DNA of 64,000 nt from Phragmites australis (GCF_958298935.1 NC_084932.1:8287501-8351500); one strand, 5' to 3'; shown: positions 12,800 through 24,051, numbered from the stretch's first letter. Notes: generated from the letters alone by a model not told the origin. Made by a program: numbers and translations.

Positions 12800-13160
12800 C
12801 ACCTTGAAGTAGTATAGGGCTTGCTGAGTACCTTCCGTACTCATTTTTGCTGTCATTCAAATGAGGAAACTGATGCTGACTTCGCCGGAGGTGAAGGCAT
12901 GGATGAAGAATAGTCTTAGAAGTTGCGCCCACACCCTAAGTTGCTTGTGTCTTGGGCTTTTGCTTTCCACTATGTGTTGTTGGCCTTTCGGCTAGGTTTG
13001 TAATATAAAGTTTGGGTTGTAACCTTTTGTACTATGTAAATTTTATAATTATGTACGAAGTTTGACTGTGATATTACAACTATTATACTGTGCGTATCAG
13101 CTTCTTAATCCAGGGACTAATACTGGAGGCACAGGAGAACCCGGGTTTGGTGTCCTTACA

Positions 13161-14290
13161 CCTAACATTCTCCACTTCATGGATACTGATAGCGATAGTG
13201 AAAGTTAGGAAAGTGACAATGATGGCTCCATTGATGGATAGAGCAGTCGAACAGATTGATTAATGTTTATGATCGGAACCAGCGAAGCACCTATCGAGTA
13301 GAACGCTGGAGACTCAGATGCTATGATCAGCGATGATGAGGAAATCCCTAAAGACCTAGCGGCGGCAGCCACTGCTGCAGGAACTGGCACCACAAGGGCA
13401 CTACCACCGGGCGTTGTACCTAATAAAACTCTTCATTGACGGATCAAAGGAGGTCAAGTTCATCCTGGTCTTTAACGATGACTTGCTGTGGATACGCCTC
13501 CACCAGCAACGCCCCAATGATCATGGAACGAACTCCCTCAATAGCAATCATGGAGCAACATCAGCCTGACCACAGATAAATCTAGGCAGCGTTATTTTCA
13601 GTACCTCAGAGGACAATGTCCAAGGCACCCACATGATTCTAAGATCCTTCCTCAAGTTGGATCCATCGGTTCATTGCAAACTTCCAGGGTACGTTCGAGC
13701 ACCCGAGGACGGAAGACAATCTTCATCAGCTGAATCAAGGTAAGGATAAATCCCTTCAAGATTTATTCGCAGGTTCAATGACAGGCGTAATATGATCTCG
13801 GACATCTTTGACAAGTCAGTCATCATCACCTTCAAGAGAGTTGTTAAGGACACAGATCTGATCAGGAAGTTGGCTACCCAGAAGATTCATACAGTTAAGG
13901 AGCTATTCGAGTTCGCTGACAAGTCCACAAAGCGTGCTGAAGCCGAGGTACACATCAAGAATCCTTAGTCTGTCAAGGACAAGTCTGAATCCTCTAAGAA
14001 TGAGGGGAAGAAGAATAAACCTGGTAACAAGCGTAAGGGTCCAAACATGACTATAGCCGTGGTCAATAGGACAAAGTCACGCAACAATGAAGATAACAAA
14101 GGCCTGAGCTGAGGTGGCGAGAAGTGGCGTCCCATCCATCGAACCAACCAGCACGATTGTGACGAATGCCATGTCATTAAAAAGAAGGTCGATGATAAAC
14201 TCAAGGCTACCGTTGCTGAGTATCACAGCAAATAGGCCAAGCCAGACGCTAAAGATGACGAACCCAAATTCCACAAGACTGATCAGAGCT
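13161..14290 (+). pseudogene. gag: gag of the Tat-type element
   Basis: Several frames carry pieces of a Tat-type Gag. The clearest (about 13770-13970) reads RRFNDRRNMISDIFDKSVII, followed by KLATQKIHTVKELFEFADKS, a typical late-gag segment. A lysine-rich stretch follows, and then WRPIHRTNQHDCDECHVIKK at about 14125-14185. That block resembles the zinc-binding motif at the end of Tat Gag, but the usual first Cys is Arg. Stops occur throughout. The 5' part is missing because element A lies to the left. Confidence 0.7.
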
Positions 14291-14787
14291 TGGTGCACAT
14301 CTTCAGAGGATTTGCCTTGTATGAGTCTAAAAGACAGTACAAGGAGGTTGAAAGGGAGGTCAATCTAGCATCGACTGAGCCTCCTTGGTACCTCAAGTGG
14401 TTGGAAGTCAAGATCACCTTCAACCAAGCTGACCATCCAGCCACAGTTCCACACCTAGGTCGGTATCCGGTTGTGGTCCAGCTGACTATCCTCAACATCA
14501 AAGTTTCTGAGACCTTGGTCGACGGGGATAGTTCTCTTAACCTCATCTTCTCTAAGACCTTATATAAGATGGGGATTGAAAGGTCGGAGCTCAAGAAAGG
14601 AGCTGAACCCTTCCATGGTATAACTCCAAACTCATCGACCATGCCCCTTGGCCAGATCAAGCTGGCAGTCATGTTTGGCGAGCCCTTCAACTTCCACATA
14701 GAAAAGTTAACTTTCAATCTCACAAACTTCAAGACAACTTACAATGTGATCCTAGCCGCCCAATGCTCGATAGGTTCATGGTCGTAA
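14290..14787 (+). pseudogene. pol: Gag-protease junction and aspartic protease of the Tat-type element
   Basis: This 165-residue open frame holds the protease. LVDGDSSLNLIFSKTLYKMG at about 14515-14575 contains the DGxS active-site region; the family usually has DGGS or DGSS, and here the second Gly is Asp. The LTFNLTNFKTTYNVILA block near the end resembles the C-terminal half of Tat proteases. Upstream, WYLKWLEVKITFNQADHP is the usual lead-in. The frame ends at 14787, short of the linker to RT. It is the longest intact piece of this element. Confidence 0.75.
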
Positions 14788-15109
14788 TACACTATGCATA
14801 CCATATGCTCAAGATCCTAGGCCCCAAAGGGGTCACAACCATCAAGAGACACTAACACGCATCAGCCAAATGTGACAAGCAGAGCCTGAACATATTCAAA
14901 CATTTCTGCCGAGCATCAACCACTTCAAAAGGCGTGGATTCCAAGCGCTAGAAGCATCAAGTCACCACCAAGATCAAGGACACCAAGCTAGTGAGCCTCA
15001 CCGAGCCCTCTCAGTTTGATGACACCGCCAAAAGAGAGAACACCGATGGTGCTAAGGACAAGAAGGCAGGTGATAGCGTTAAGGTAGTTCCCCTCGACCC
15101 ATCTAAACC

Positions 15110-15930
15110 AACGAAGATAGTCAAGATAGGGGTCGACCTTGATCCCAAATAGGAACTCAAGCTCATCACTTTCCTCCAGGCAAACCAAGATGTGATTGCG
15201 TGGCAACATTCTGATATGCTCGGAGTCCCTAGGGAGGTAATCAAGCATTAACTAGCTGTGAAACCCGATGCCAAACCTGTGGTGCAGAAGTAGCAAAGAT
15301 TTGGGAAAGACAGAAAGCAAACCATCTAGGAGGAGGTCGGCAAACTACTAAAAGCGGGCTTCATTCGAGAGGTTCATCATCATACGTGGCTCGCAGACCT
15401 TGTCCTTATAAAGAAAGCCAATGACAAGTGGAGAATGTGCATCGATTTCACCGACCTCAACAAAGCTTGTCCTAAGGATCCTTTTCCTCTCGATCACATC
15501 GACCAGATTGTCAACTCTATGATGGGTTGTGAATTGATATGCTTTCTAGATGGTTATTCGGGGTATCACCAAATTAGCATGGGGATAGAGGATGAAGAGA
15601 AAACTACTTTTATTACTCCTTTTGGTGTATTTTGCTATGTAAAGATGCCTTATGGTTTAAATAGTACCAGTTCTACTTATCAACAGTGTATTTTGAATTG
15701 CTTACAACCCTAAATTAGGTGCAAAATTGAAGCTTATATTGAAGATATTGTAGTCAAGTCTAGAACCAAAGACACATTGATTGTTGACCTTAAGGAAACA
15801 TTTGACAACCTTAGGAAATACCGTATGATGCTTAACCTCGAGAAGTGCATGTTTGGCGTTCCGTCCAACAAGCTTCTCGGCTTCCTTGTGTTAAGTGACG
15901 GTGATGGCAAGCTCATGATGATGCATCTAC
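15110..15930 (+). pseudogene. pol: Reverse transcriptase of the Tat-type element, truncated
   Basis: RT fingers and palm are readable: the ITFLQANQDVIAWQHSDMLG lead-in (15165-15225), GKLLKAGFIREV (15340-15375), then MCIDFTDLNKACPKDPFPLD (15435), CFLDGYSGYHQISM (15540-15580) and FCYVKMPYGL (15630-15660). The catalytic block reads AYIEDIVVKS, with Glu-Asp where the family has Asp-Asp. LNLEKCMFGVPSNKLLGFLV follows at 15831. A few in-frame stops occur. The sequence then jumps to integrase at about 15920-15935, so the RT end and RNase H are absent. Confidence 0.8.
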
Positions 15931-17030
15931 GGAGAAAAATTCTCGTAAGTCCAAGCTATATGCTTTGGTAGATGGCAAGCTCTACTGAAAGGGGAGTAAC
16001 GAAATCTTGATGAAGTGTATCACTCAGGAAGATATTTCTTGATAAGGATGACAAGGGATCACGCGTCTTATCACACCTTGGTCAGAAAGGTTTTTCGCCA
16101 ATGATCCTGCCAATTTTTCGAACGACAGAACACTCGACCAGCCCAAGCTCTACAGACAACCCTCTTTCTTGACTTTTCTCTATCTAGGGCTTGGATATCC
16201 TAGTACCGTTCACAAGGGCCCAAGGTGGTTTCAAATTCGTATTTATGGCTATCGACATATTCACTAAGTGGATTGAGACCGAACTTGTGGGAAAGATAAC
16301 TGCAAAAGCAGCCAAGAAATTCATGAGGAGCATAATTACTCGTATAGTATTCCGCATTGAATAATTACAGCCAATGGTAGCCAGTTCAGAAGTGGGACAT
16401 TTACTATGTTCTGTGAAGAATTTGGCATAAAAACTTGTTTCGCTTCAGTAGCTCACCCTCAAAGTAACGGTCAAGTTGAGCACGCCATGGTATAGTCTTG
16501 CAGGGTATCAAAACATAGGTTTTTGACAGGCTTAAAGCTTACTCGAAACGCTGGGTGAAAGAGCTTCCCTCGGTGCTATGGGCCATTCGTACCTCGATTA
16601 ACAGGGCCACTAGTGAAACTCCTTTCTTTTTAGTCTATGGAGCAGAGGCAGTGCTTCTAACTGAATTACAGTTTGGATCACGGTGAGTGAAAAGTTACTC
16701 AAAAGAAGGGCAAGAGCAGTTACAAGCAGATGATATCAATCTACTCGAGGAGTACCGTGATCAAGCATCATTTGAGCGGCCAAATATCAACAAGCATTGC
16801 GTAGATATCATAGTTAGAAAATCCAGCCTAGGAAACTCATTGCTAGGGACCTTGTTCTATGAAAAGTGCAGAAATAGGCTAGGCGTCATAAGTTATCACC
16901 TAAGTGGGAAGGAACCTACATAGCAGTCGAAGTTACTCGACCTGGAGCAGTACAATTATCTACTCCAAACGGCGAGATGCTCGAACACTCGTCTAACATC
17001 AACCAACTCTGACAGTTTCATTCATAGTTA
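15930..17030 (+). pseudogene. pol: Integrase of the Tat-type element
   Basis: SKLYALVDGKLY at about 15941 begins the zinc-binding region. The core begins near 16215 with GGFKFVFMAIDIFTKWIETE, holding the first catalytic Asp, and is then broken by stops and shifts. The late block ETPFFLVYGAEAVLLTELQF at 16616-16676 is well kept. The end (LSTPNGEMLEHSSNINQL, stop near 17010) resembles the terminal residues of Tat polyproteins. No chromodomain follows. Confidence 0.8.
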
Positions 17031-18235
17031 AGGTAACTCGATGGTAGGTCGATTAGATTTTGATTAGACTGACTACCCTATTACATATTTTTCTCTTTCT
17101 AACCTGCGTGGCTAGCACAAAGTTAACAGAATGGATTTGCCTAGCGCTTGCAAATAATGAAGATCCACCACTTGCAAGAGTTCAGAAGTATGTGGACCCC
17201 TACTTGCCCTTGAACGAGTTGAGAAATCTTTTTTGCTCCTCTTTGGGGCAGCAATTGATTGCCCCAGGGATCAGTCGCTGGCTAGCATAAGGGCCAGAGA
17301 GAGTAGCCAAGGCGAAGGCTCTAATGGAGCTACTGACCGGTGTTAGTGATGTCGAGTGGTCCTTTGCGGGGTGTGTAGACGATCTGGTGGTTGTCAACAA
17401 AGAAGACAACTGTGCTTTCTTCACCGTCGGAGGCTCAGGGGCTTCATCGCCGAAGACATCCTTGTTAACTGGTCAATGATCTCATCATGATCACCACTCT
17501 TTTCATCTCTCTCCTACGCAGCTCCCATCATCGATTCCTATGCCGCTTGTTCCGCGGCGTTGACATCAAGGAAATGCTAGAGGTGACAGGTGAAAGGTCA
17601 ATGACCTCCAACATACACTTTTTTCCCTCTCCTCCTAGGGCTTTCACTCGATTCCTCCTTGTCAGAGGAAATGATGATGATGTTGAGTGAAACCATGGCG
17701 AGAGGCCTTGGGGCGAGAGGTCCTACTCTTTTGATTTCTAGACATGGCTCGGGAGATGACGGTGGAGTGGAGGCCATGGTTTCAAGCTCTACAAGTTTCT
17801 ACTAGGTAGTGTGCAGGGAGAAAGGAAGGAAATGGGGTGAGAATGGATGGCCTCAGTTTTCCTTATTTATAGCTATGGAAATAGGTCATACTGTGGAAAT
17901 GGTGCATTCAAGATCTTTTAGCGTCAAGCGTGATGACGAGGTCGCCTCGGTTGCATGACGTGTTTGGCAGAAATCGAGGCGTCGCTAAGACATTATGACT
18001 TGTCTAATCTCTTCAAAGAGGAGTGTGGTGTCATTATGATGCATCAAATCAAAGGTTGCAGTGAAAACGAGCACAAGCGGGAGTGGGTTTTTAATATTCA
18101 CTTACCCGATTGATTGGATTCATTTGATGACTGTGATAGAATTGCAGCCATGTGCTCGGGGGTTAACGCCTTTGAGCGTGTGGTTGAGAAGAAAGAGTCG
18201 ATGCTTATGCTCTACTCTCCACTTGATTCAGTCAT

Positions 18236-18640
18236 TGAGCAGAGAGTCGAGGGATACATCATATATTTTTATGCTTATACTTCACTCTCTATTTAACTGT
18301 CATGTTAACCAGAGAGCAGGGAATTACATTGTTTAATGCTAGTGTTATTCTATAATTTCTAGTCAAACTTAACTATTGAGTGAAGAGTTAGGGACCATGT
18401 CGGGTATCTTTTGATCCTACAGCTCTACTCGTTGTCTTGATTATCACATCAAACACAGAGTTGGGGATTACACCGCATACTTTTGATGCTATGGCTTTAC
18501 TCTCTGCTCGATTCAGTCATCGAGTAGAGAGTCAGGGGCTACATCATATATTTTTAATGGTACATGAATGTTCTTTCTTACTCCCTGATTGAGCATTTTC
18601 TTCCTCGACCAGAGAGTCAAGGGCTACATAGTACTATCAT
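18236..18640 (+). repeat. Degenerate tandem units with AGAGTC..GGGCTACA core
   Basis: A unit of roughly 70-90 bp is repeated five or six times with heavy divergence. Each unit contains a form of CGAGTAGAGAGTCAGGGG followed by CTACAT or similar, then an AT-rich stretch with CATATATTTTTATG. Clear cores lie near 18240, 18310, 18455, 18525 and 18612. Similar GGGGCTAC blocks commonly precede the 3' LTR in Tat elements; here they have multiplied. Confidence 0.6.
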
Positions 18641-21010
18641 ATTCTATAAATACATGTTTTTTTGCAAAAGTTTATCTTGTTTTGTGTCGATTGCTTTGGA
18701 TAGAGCCAACAGAAGCATGTGTTGGGTTGGTAACGAATAACTACACCTCATAAGGCATAACGGCCTAAGATATTATCAGACATCTCACGTCTAATGACTC
18801 ATAAGGTTCTGAAGTTCTAGTTGATCCCATATATGTTTCCTATCGAGTTCATGTTCATATGTTGGTCAATACATAAGTCGTTGGTCAAATACACAAGTCG
18901 GTGAAAGTTTGCAAAAAAAATGTCATCATGCTATTTCTTTTTCTAGTTGTGTACTAGTCTCTTATCTGGTTCTTTCGGTTGTTTCGAGTGTATACTCGAG
19001 GACGAATGCATCTAATGATTTGTCTAGTTGAGTTTTCAAGCATCAACAGATATTCAGTTAGAAAGTCTCAAGGATGGTTATAGCATGTACTCATCAGTTT
19101 TTGCATCTACTTATGCTAATTCTATTTCATTTACAAAGGAATAGCAGACAATAGCATAATAGACATATAAAATAGCAGTACTGTTACAAAAATTCCCAAA
19201 CCACGAACAAGTTATGAATGTTTTGAGTCAAATGGACCATCAGCTTAAGGGACTTCCCTCACTGTCATCGTTAGGCAGGCTGAGCCCTAATGACTCAATA
19301 GAGGCAGGAACTAGATGTTGAGAATAAATTTTGCTACTTCCTTCATGTGGCACTCAAACCACTTTGTCAATATTGATGTGTTAAGTGTATGAACATAGCT
19401 CTTGAGGATACCATGTACAACTGCAGCACTAACGAAGGCAGATTGGTTCATGCGATCGAGGATCTGCTCCTTTAGTGTCTAGAGTGCTGAGACCGTAGCA
19501 TCTCGCTTGGCAGCAACAACATTTTGCTCGGCAACAACAGTATTTCGTTCGGCAGCCATGGCCTTCCGTTCAACTCTCACTATCTTCACATCAGTCTTGA
19601 GCTTTTTCTGATATTGGGAATTACCGTCGATAATTTTCATTACGTCATTGATGAGGGCCTCTTTGCTATTCAAGGAGGACTCAAGAACTGGAGAAGCAAA
19701 TAGAAATTGATTATCATTAGTTGCCCAATGATCAAATCATATATTTGTGATCTAGGAGTTGACTTACATTTGATTCTTTCTTGGCTGCCATTAAGCTTCT
19801 TCTGGCAATCAGTGTGGTCAATCTTCGAATATCAGGCCTTGGCAACAATAGCTTGAGCACCTGTGGCCTTGAGGAGAAATTATATCGCTCCCCAAGGGTC
19901 ATCAGTTGGGATCGATATCAAGGTCTTGGCTTCCTTAGGTTGCAGGTATGCTTCAGGTGCGTCCGAGGCAGGATCTTCCACTAGATGAGCTGGAGGCGAT
20001 GTAACAGGAGAGGTTGACATCAGTTGGCTGACCAACTCACCTTTTGTTTGTTCTTTTGCTTTCTCTGGAAGTGATGGCCTATAATCAACAAGATGAGGAA
20101 GGGAAAGGAAAGCTACTAGTCAAGATGAAGATTCAAACCAAACCTCTTGATAATCAGAAGTCACGAGATGATATTCGATTTCTGTTTCTTAACGATTATT
20201 TTCCTCCACTTCACCCCCACAATTGGGACTGGCTATGTTGAAGGGATGGCCTGGGAATCAGACAAAGTCAAGGGAGCAATCACTTGCTAGAAATCAGCCA
20301 CTAGTAATTCAACATCGTAGACTTATCGAGTGAATACTGAAAAATAATGACCAATAAAAGGGTGATAACTCGAGGCGAGTTACCTCTTTGATCGAGTCAT
20401 TAGGCCTAGTGGTCTCTCAAGGAGGTGATTGAGGGGTTGCACTTGTTGTTCCTTGAAAGAAGGCCACCCATGCAGACAATACGTTAATAATTATTTGCTC
20501 GATAACCAGGAAGGTAAATGAACAAGTAGTCATTGAAAGACTCGATCTCAATACCAATGGATTTTTTCCTGCGTGCGTTTGGGGGGAGGTTGGTTGGATG
20601 GCGAAGATCTATTGGATCGAAGAGACCCTTCGGCCTCTTGACCAGTCGTTGAATTCCCCTTGTTGTCGGCACGAGAGGAAGTGTCTTCTTGGTGGAAGTC
20701 TGGAATCTAAAATAAAAAAGACAAGTCAAGTCGAATAAGCAATAATTAGTGCTTCTCTCCTAATGCAAGCAAATTCTTGCGGGTGGACGAGGATTCTTGA
20801 GAGAGTAGGGCTGGATAGAGTAATGTTGTCCCTCCTCAGCAAAACAGCTTGTTTAATTGAGCAGTGGTGTCTTGTAAAGACATAGCTAAAGAAAGGAAAA
20901 GGTCACTCGACAGAGATCAATTACGGCTGCAAAGAGCATTAAGGGGTAACTAAGTCTTACATCTAGCCGCATCCTAGGAGCTATCGCTGTCTCCAGCATA
21001 TTCCCAAGTG

Positions 21011-21086
21011 AAGTGATCCTGCGCTTTCAAGGGGCTTAGCCTTCGACTAATAAAGTCTTTAGCCCCTTGAAAGCGCAGGATCACTT
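21011..21086. repeat. Perfect 26-bp inverted repeat with 24-nt loop
   Basis: Arm 21011-21036 (AAGTGATCCTGCGCTTTCAA then GGGGCT) is the exact reverse complement of 21061-21086; the spacer is 24 nt. The left arm is part of the readable antisense ORF (PLKAQDHF), while the right arm interrupts it, so the right arm looks like the copied one. Confidence 0.95.
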
Positions 21087-22079
21087 AATGACACTGTGCT
21101 TAAGTTTGCCAACCTTCTTGACACAATTTGCAGTATGGTCGAGCTTGCGATGCTTCTTCGACCAGGACAAATTTGGGCTGGGTTGAAGATCTCTATAGAC
21201 CAAGGGAGAGGCGACGGAGTCTGGATTGGAGACATAAAACCAAAGTTTTTTTCCAATCTTTCTGCCAGGAGGAGATCAGAAAAACTGGGATAAAGGAATT
21301 CTTCATTCTATTCCACAGTTGGAAACCACAACCCCCGACACATTTATTTTCAGTATTCTTCTTCAAATGGTAGAAATACTAAAAAGATTCAAATTCGGCC
21401 CGATGGCGGGAAGACTTCACAAAGATGAACTAAAACACTAAGTATGGTGATTGAGTTTGGGTTTACATGGTGAAGCTCAATTTGGTACCAATCGAGTACG
21501 TTGAGAAGAAACTAAGAAGGGGGAGCATTGAAACTGCAACAAAAAAGTACTCAAAAACCACAATCTCATGGTCGAATTGGCAGGACAGGAATTCCTTACT
21601 CGATGCTGGCTTCTAGTTGGCCAAATCGCGAGGAGGAATGATGCCTTCATCTTCAAGTTCCTTGAGCCTTGATTCTTGCATCGACAAGATCGATCGGGCC
21701 TCCGTTAGCAATCTCATCTCGTCTAATTTCTTGGGCGATGCATCGGCAGCATTTGAGTTGGAGTTTTTCTCCAGAAAGGAAGGAGAGGTGGCGTTCCCGG
21801 AAGGACTGGAGGCCATGGGGTGGAGATTTCTGTATGGCGGCATGCATTTGGGCGAAGAAAGGAGAAGTCTTGAGTGAAAGAACCAGCGTTGCAAGGGTGA
21901 AGAATGGCTACCCAACATTTCAAAATTTGGAGATGCTCTTTTTAACCATTGAAAGGGCAACTTCTAGAAAACCCCACAACTTCGACAACCTAGAGCAGTT
22001 CAACACAACTCAACTCAATGCAAGCACCAAGACCACAGGAGATATTCAGCGACTTCAACTTTAGTTTAGTTTAGATCTG

Positions 22080-22303
22080 ATTTACTCCTTGTAATAGGTC
22101 TAACCACCTTCCTTGTATTCGAGAGAATACATATACGTCAACCTTCATAAAATATGTAGGGTATTACTTCAGCCAAGGGCCTGAACATGTCTACATCGTG
22201 TGTCTTGTTTTGTGCTCGATCCCTGATCTTGAAGGCACCCTACTCTAAATATAGACACATTATCAGGAACAAATCTTCAATAGAAACTTGTCAGACATTC
22301 ACA
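22080..22303 (+). repeat. Probable LTR end of the Tat-type element
   Basis: The run from about 22150 (GTAGGGTATTACTTCAGCC, then GGCCTGAACATGTCTACATC, GCTCGATCCCTGATC) resembles the last 200 bp of grass Tat LTRs. A plausible end is TTGTCAGACA at 22303. The LTR start was not found, and no target-site duplication could be tested. Confidence 0.5.
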
Positions 22304-24046
22304 CCATCATGCGTCGACATCACCACATCATGTTGTGACCTTCTTCTCCAAAGCTGGACACATTCTAAAGATGAAGTATGCTTCACCATCCCATAGCCAC
22401 CACATCAAGTGGTGACTTAACCTTGTATTATCTTCACTTGGAACATCTCTGCAATTACATACGGTGCACCGTCCTATGGCCCATCGCATCATATGGCCCA
22501 TAAAAGGGTTTCACTACCGGTTTTAGAGCCAGCAGTGGGCAACAGGCAGTGATAGTCACCGACTATCATTGCTGGCCCGGGGACCGGCAGTGAAGGGGTT
22601 ATCACTGTCGGCTAAAGGGTTCAGCCGGCAGTGATAGTTGGGCGCCAAATTAATATTTTTGGGGCCAGAAAAATTGAAAAAAAATTTGCACTTGAGGAAC
22701 CCCACGCCCACACCATCGCAAGTCACACGATTTTTTGCGCGAAATGTGCGCGTGTGCGGTTTGTGACACTCGAATCCGGAACTTCTAAGCTCACGCGATA
22801 TGTCCTTACCATCCCACTATAGAAGTACTAGTGATACCATTAGCATATGCAATCCTTTTGATATCTTCTTCCTAAAAATTCAAATAATTATTTGGACATC
22901 TAAATGACATCAAATGAAAAAGTTTTCAACTATAAAGTTATAGATCTCATCGAGGGCTACAATTTTGATATAAAGTTTGTTCCCATCCCATTTCGTATGA
23001 AAAAGTTATAAATTTTTTAAAATAAGCTGTCATCTACTATCACTGCCGACTCGTGGCTAGAGCTGGCAGTGAAACTTTGACTATCACTGCCGCTCTAGCC
23101 ACCAACCGGCAGTGATAGTCAAGATTTCACTATCGGTTCATGGCTAGAGCCGGCAGTGATAATCAAGTTTTACTGCCAGTTCTTTTCGAATGTGATAGTA
23201 TCAATGCCGGTTTGTGGCTAGAGCCGGCAGTGATAATCAAGTTTCACTGCCGGTTCTTTTCGAATAGCTTTTTAGTGTCCGTCCTTGATACAAATCGGCA
23301 GTGATACTCCATCATTACTGGCTCGTAAGGAACCGACAGTGATGGGCCGGCAAATAGGCCTATTTCTGTAGTAGTGTGGTGTCACCACATGCAGTGAGTT
23401 CATCTCCGAGGCATAGAAAACCTTCCGTGATATCTTCCCATAGTCACCATCATACGATGTACTGACCTCATCATGTGATGACTAGGTTTTTAGGGGGACT
23501 TGTCCAATTCAATTTTTCTTAAGTCTCGGTCTTCGTGGCTTCTCTTTCTTTATGTCTTTGGTCTTTACTAGTATATTATAACTAGTCAAACATAGTATGC
23601 ATTACCTACTATGTAACTAACCTAAAGACAATAGATAAAGCTACTAAATTGAAACCCTTCTTCATAGAATGACCAAAGAAAAGAAACCTATCTACTCAAG
23701 TGATGCTCTCGATGCTATAATCACTTCTCTAAATAATAGGTTATTATAACTTCATAAAACTCTTCTTTGACCTTGATGATTATCTCTTTAATGTGTTTAG
23801 AACCCCAAATTTATAACATAGCACCCATGAGACTAAACCTTGTATTCTAGCAGACAATGTAAATCATATTAACTATGTTGGCATTAATCATGAAAATCAC
23901 ATTGACCAATACTATGGTTATTGATCTTTCATCTACTCGGACAAGGTGTGAGCCTTGCATGCCACTTATAGATCCAACTTGGTCCCGAGGCCCATAAGTT
24001 GATCATGGGCTTTGCCTAGAAGATTTCAGCTGAAGGTTCTTTTAGC
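22304..24046 (-). repeat. Sirevirus-type LTR sequence, second palindrome family
   Basis: Short palindromes with CACCACATCAAGTGGTGAC and CATCATGTGATGAC cores occur at 22310-22420 and 23385-23485. The stretch 23500-23560 (GACTTGTCCAATTCAATTTT) resembles 47500-47555 of the Sirevirus-type solo LTR. Together these suggest a related LTR in the same antisense orientation, split by the small CACTA at 22497-23376. Ends are not defined; no ORF is credible. Confidence 0.5.
22497..23376. mobile_element. Non-autonomous CACTA-type element
   Basis: The right end reads CCTATTTCTGTAGTAGTG, the reverse complement of the common CACTACTACAGAAATAGG terminus. The interior is built of sub-terminal repeats of the type GGCAGTGATAGT / ACTATCACTGCCGG in both orientations, dense in the outer 200-300 bp. 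TGG occurs at 22494-22496 and 23377-23379 and could be the 3-bp target duplication; if so the left terminus has lost its CACTACTACAG bases. There is no transposase. Confidence 0.7.
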
Positions 24047-24051
24047 TTGAT

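Larger units (their letters stand above)
1..13160 (+). mobile_element. Ty3/gypsy chromovirus (Tekay/Del-like), element A, decayed
   Basis: The order seen is LTR, primer-binding site, extra ORF, gag with zinc knuckle, protease, RT, RNase H, integrase, chromodomain, polypurine tract, LTR. A chromodomain after integrase and long TGTAAC-type LTRs point to the Tekay/Del group of chromoviruses. The two LTR ends, 668-1027 and 12800-13160, align end to end and both finish in CCTTACA. The 5' LTR starts outside the window, so the left target-site duplication cannot be checked; the bases after the right end are CCTAA. Every coding domain carries stops or frameshifts, so the element is dead. The sequence to the right (13161 on) is Tat-type gag, so A probably inserted into that element. 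Confidence 0.9.
7160..13160 (+). repeat. 3' LTR of chromovirus A, in three pieces
   Basis: The LTR starts TGTAACATCC at 7160 and ends TCCTTACA at 13160. Its own sequence is seen at 7160-7788, about 10741-11880 and 12800-13160. It is interrupted by a complete solo LTR (7789-10735 plus a 5-bp duplication) and by Sirevirus-type LTR sequence. The middle piece is CT- and GC-rich and gives chance ORFs (such as 10719-11267) without any recognisable product. The part corresponding to 5' LTR positions 1-667 is missing, so the second event replaced or deleted LTR sequence rather than simply inserting. Confidence 0.75.
17200..21833 (-). pseudogene. Antisense ORF relic of the Tat-type element
   Basis: On the minus strand, opposite to pol, a broken coding region starts at 21833 (MASSPSGNATSPSFLEKNSN). 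It continues through KLDEMRLLTEARSILSMQES to a stop at 21613. Further pieces lie at about 21330-21060 (VGGCGFQLWNRMKNSFIPVF) and 21060-20990 (ISRRLSPLKAQDHFTWEYAG), and a Glu/Lys/Ala-rich coiled-coil segment at 19673-19479. This order resembles the proteins called putative gypsy-type transposon protein, which grass Tat elements carry in antisense. Piece 17424-17200 may be the C-terminus. Function unknown. Many stops and shifts. Confidence 0.55.
13161..22303 (+). mobile_element. Tat-type Ty3/gypsy element (RIRE2/Retand-like), 5' truncated and decayed
   Basis: Gag, protease, RT and integrase relics run left to right in the order of Ty3/gypsy elements, without a chromodomain. Motifs such as MCIDFTDLNKACPKDPFPL and GYHQI in RT, and the PFFLVYGAEAVL block in integrase, fit the Tat group. 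The RT is joined to the integrase zinc-binding region with RNase H missing. An antisense coding relic lies downstream of pol, and an LTR end seems to lie at 22080-22303. The left part is cut at 13161 by chromovirus A. Exact LTR borders were not resolved. Confidence 0.75.

Noticed and set aside
14283..14732. 149-codon minus-strand ORF
   Set aside because: Shadow of the Tat-type protease frame on the plus strand, which has the family motifs.
17060..17290. 76-codon plus-strand ORF starting with a hydrophobic stretch
   Set aside because: It follows the end of Tat pol with no domain; the hydrophobic start is T-rich chance text, and the minus strand has an overlapping frame that fits the antisense ORF better.
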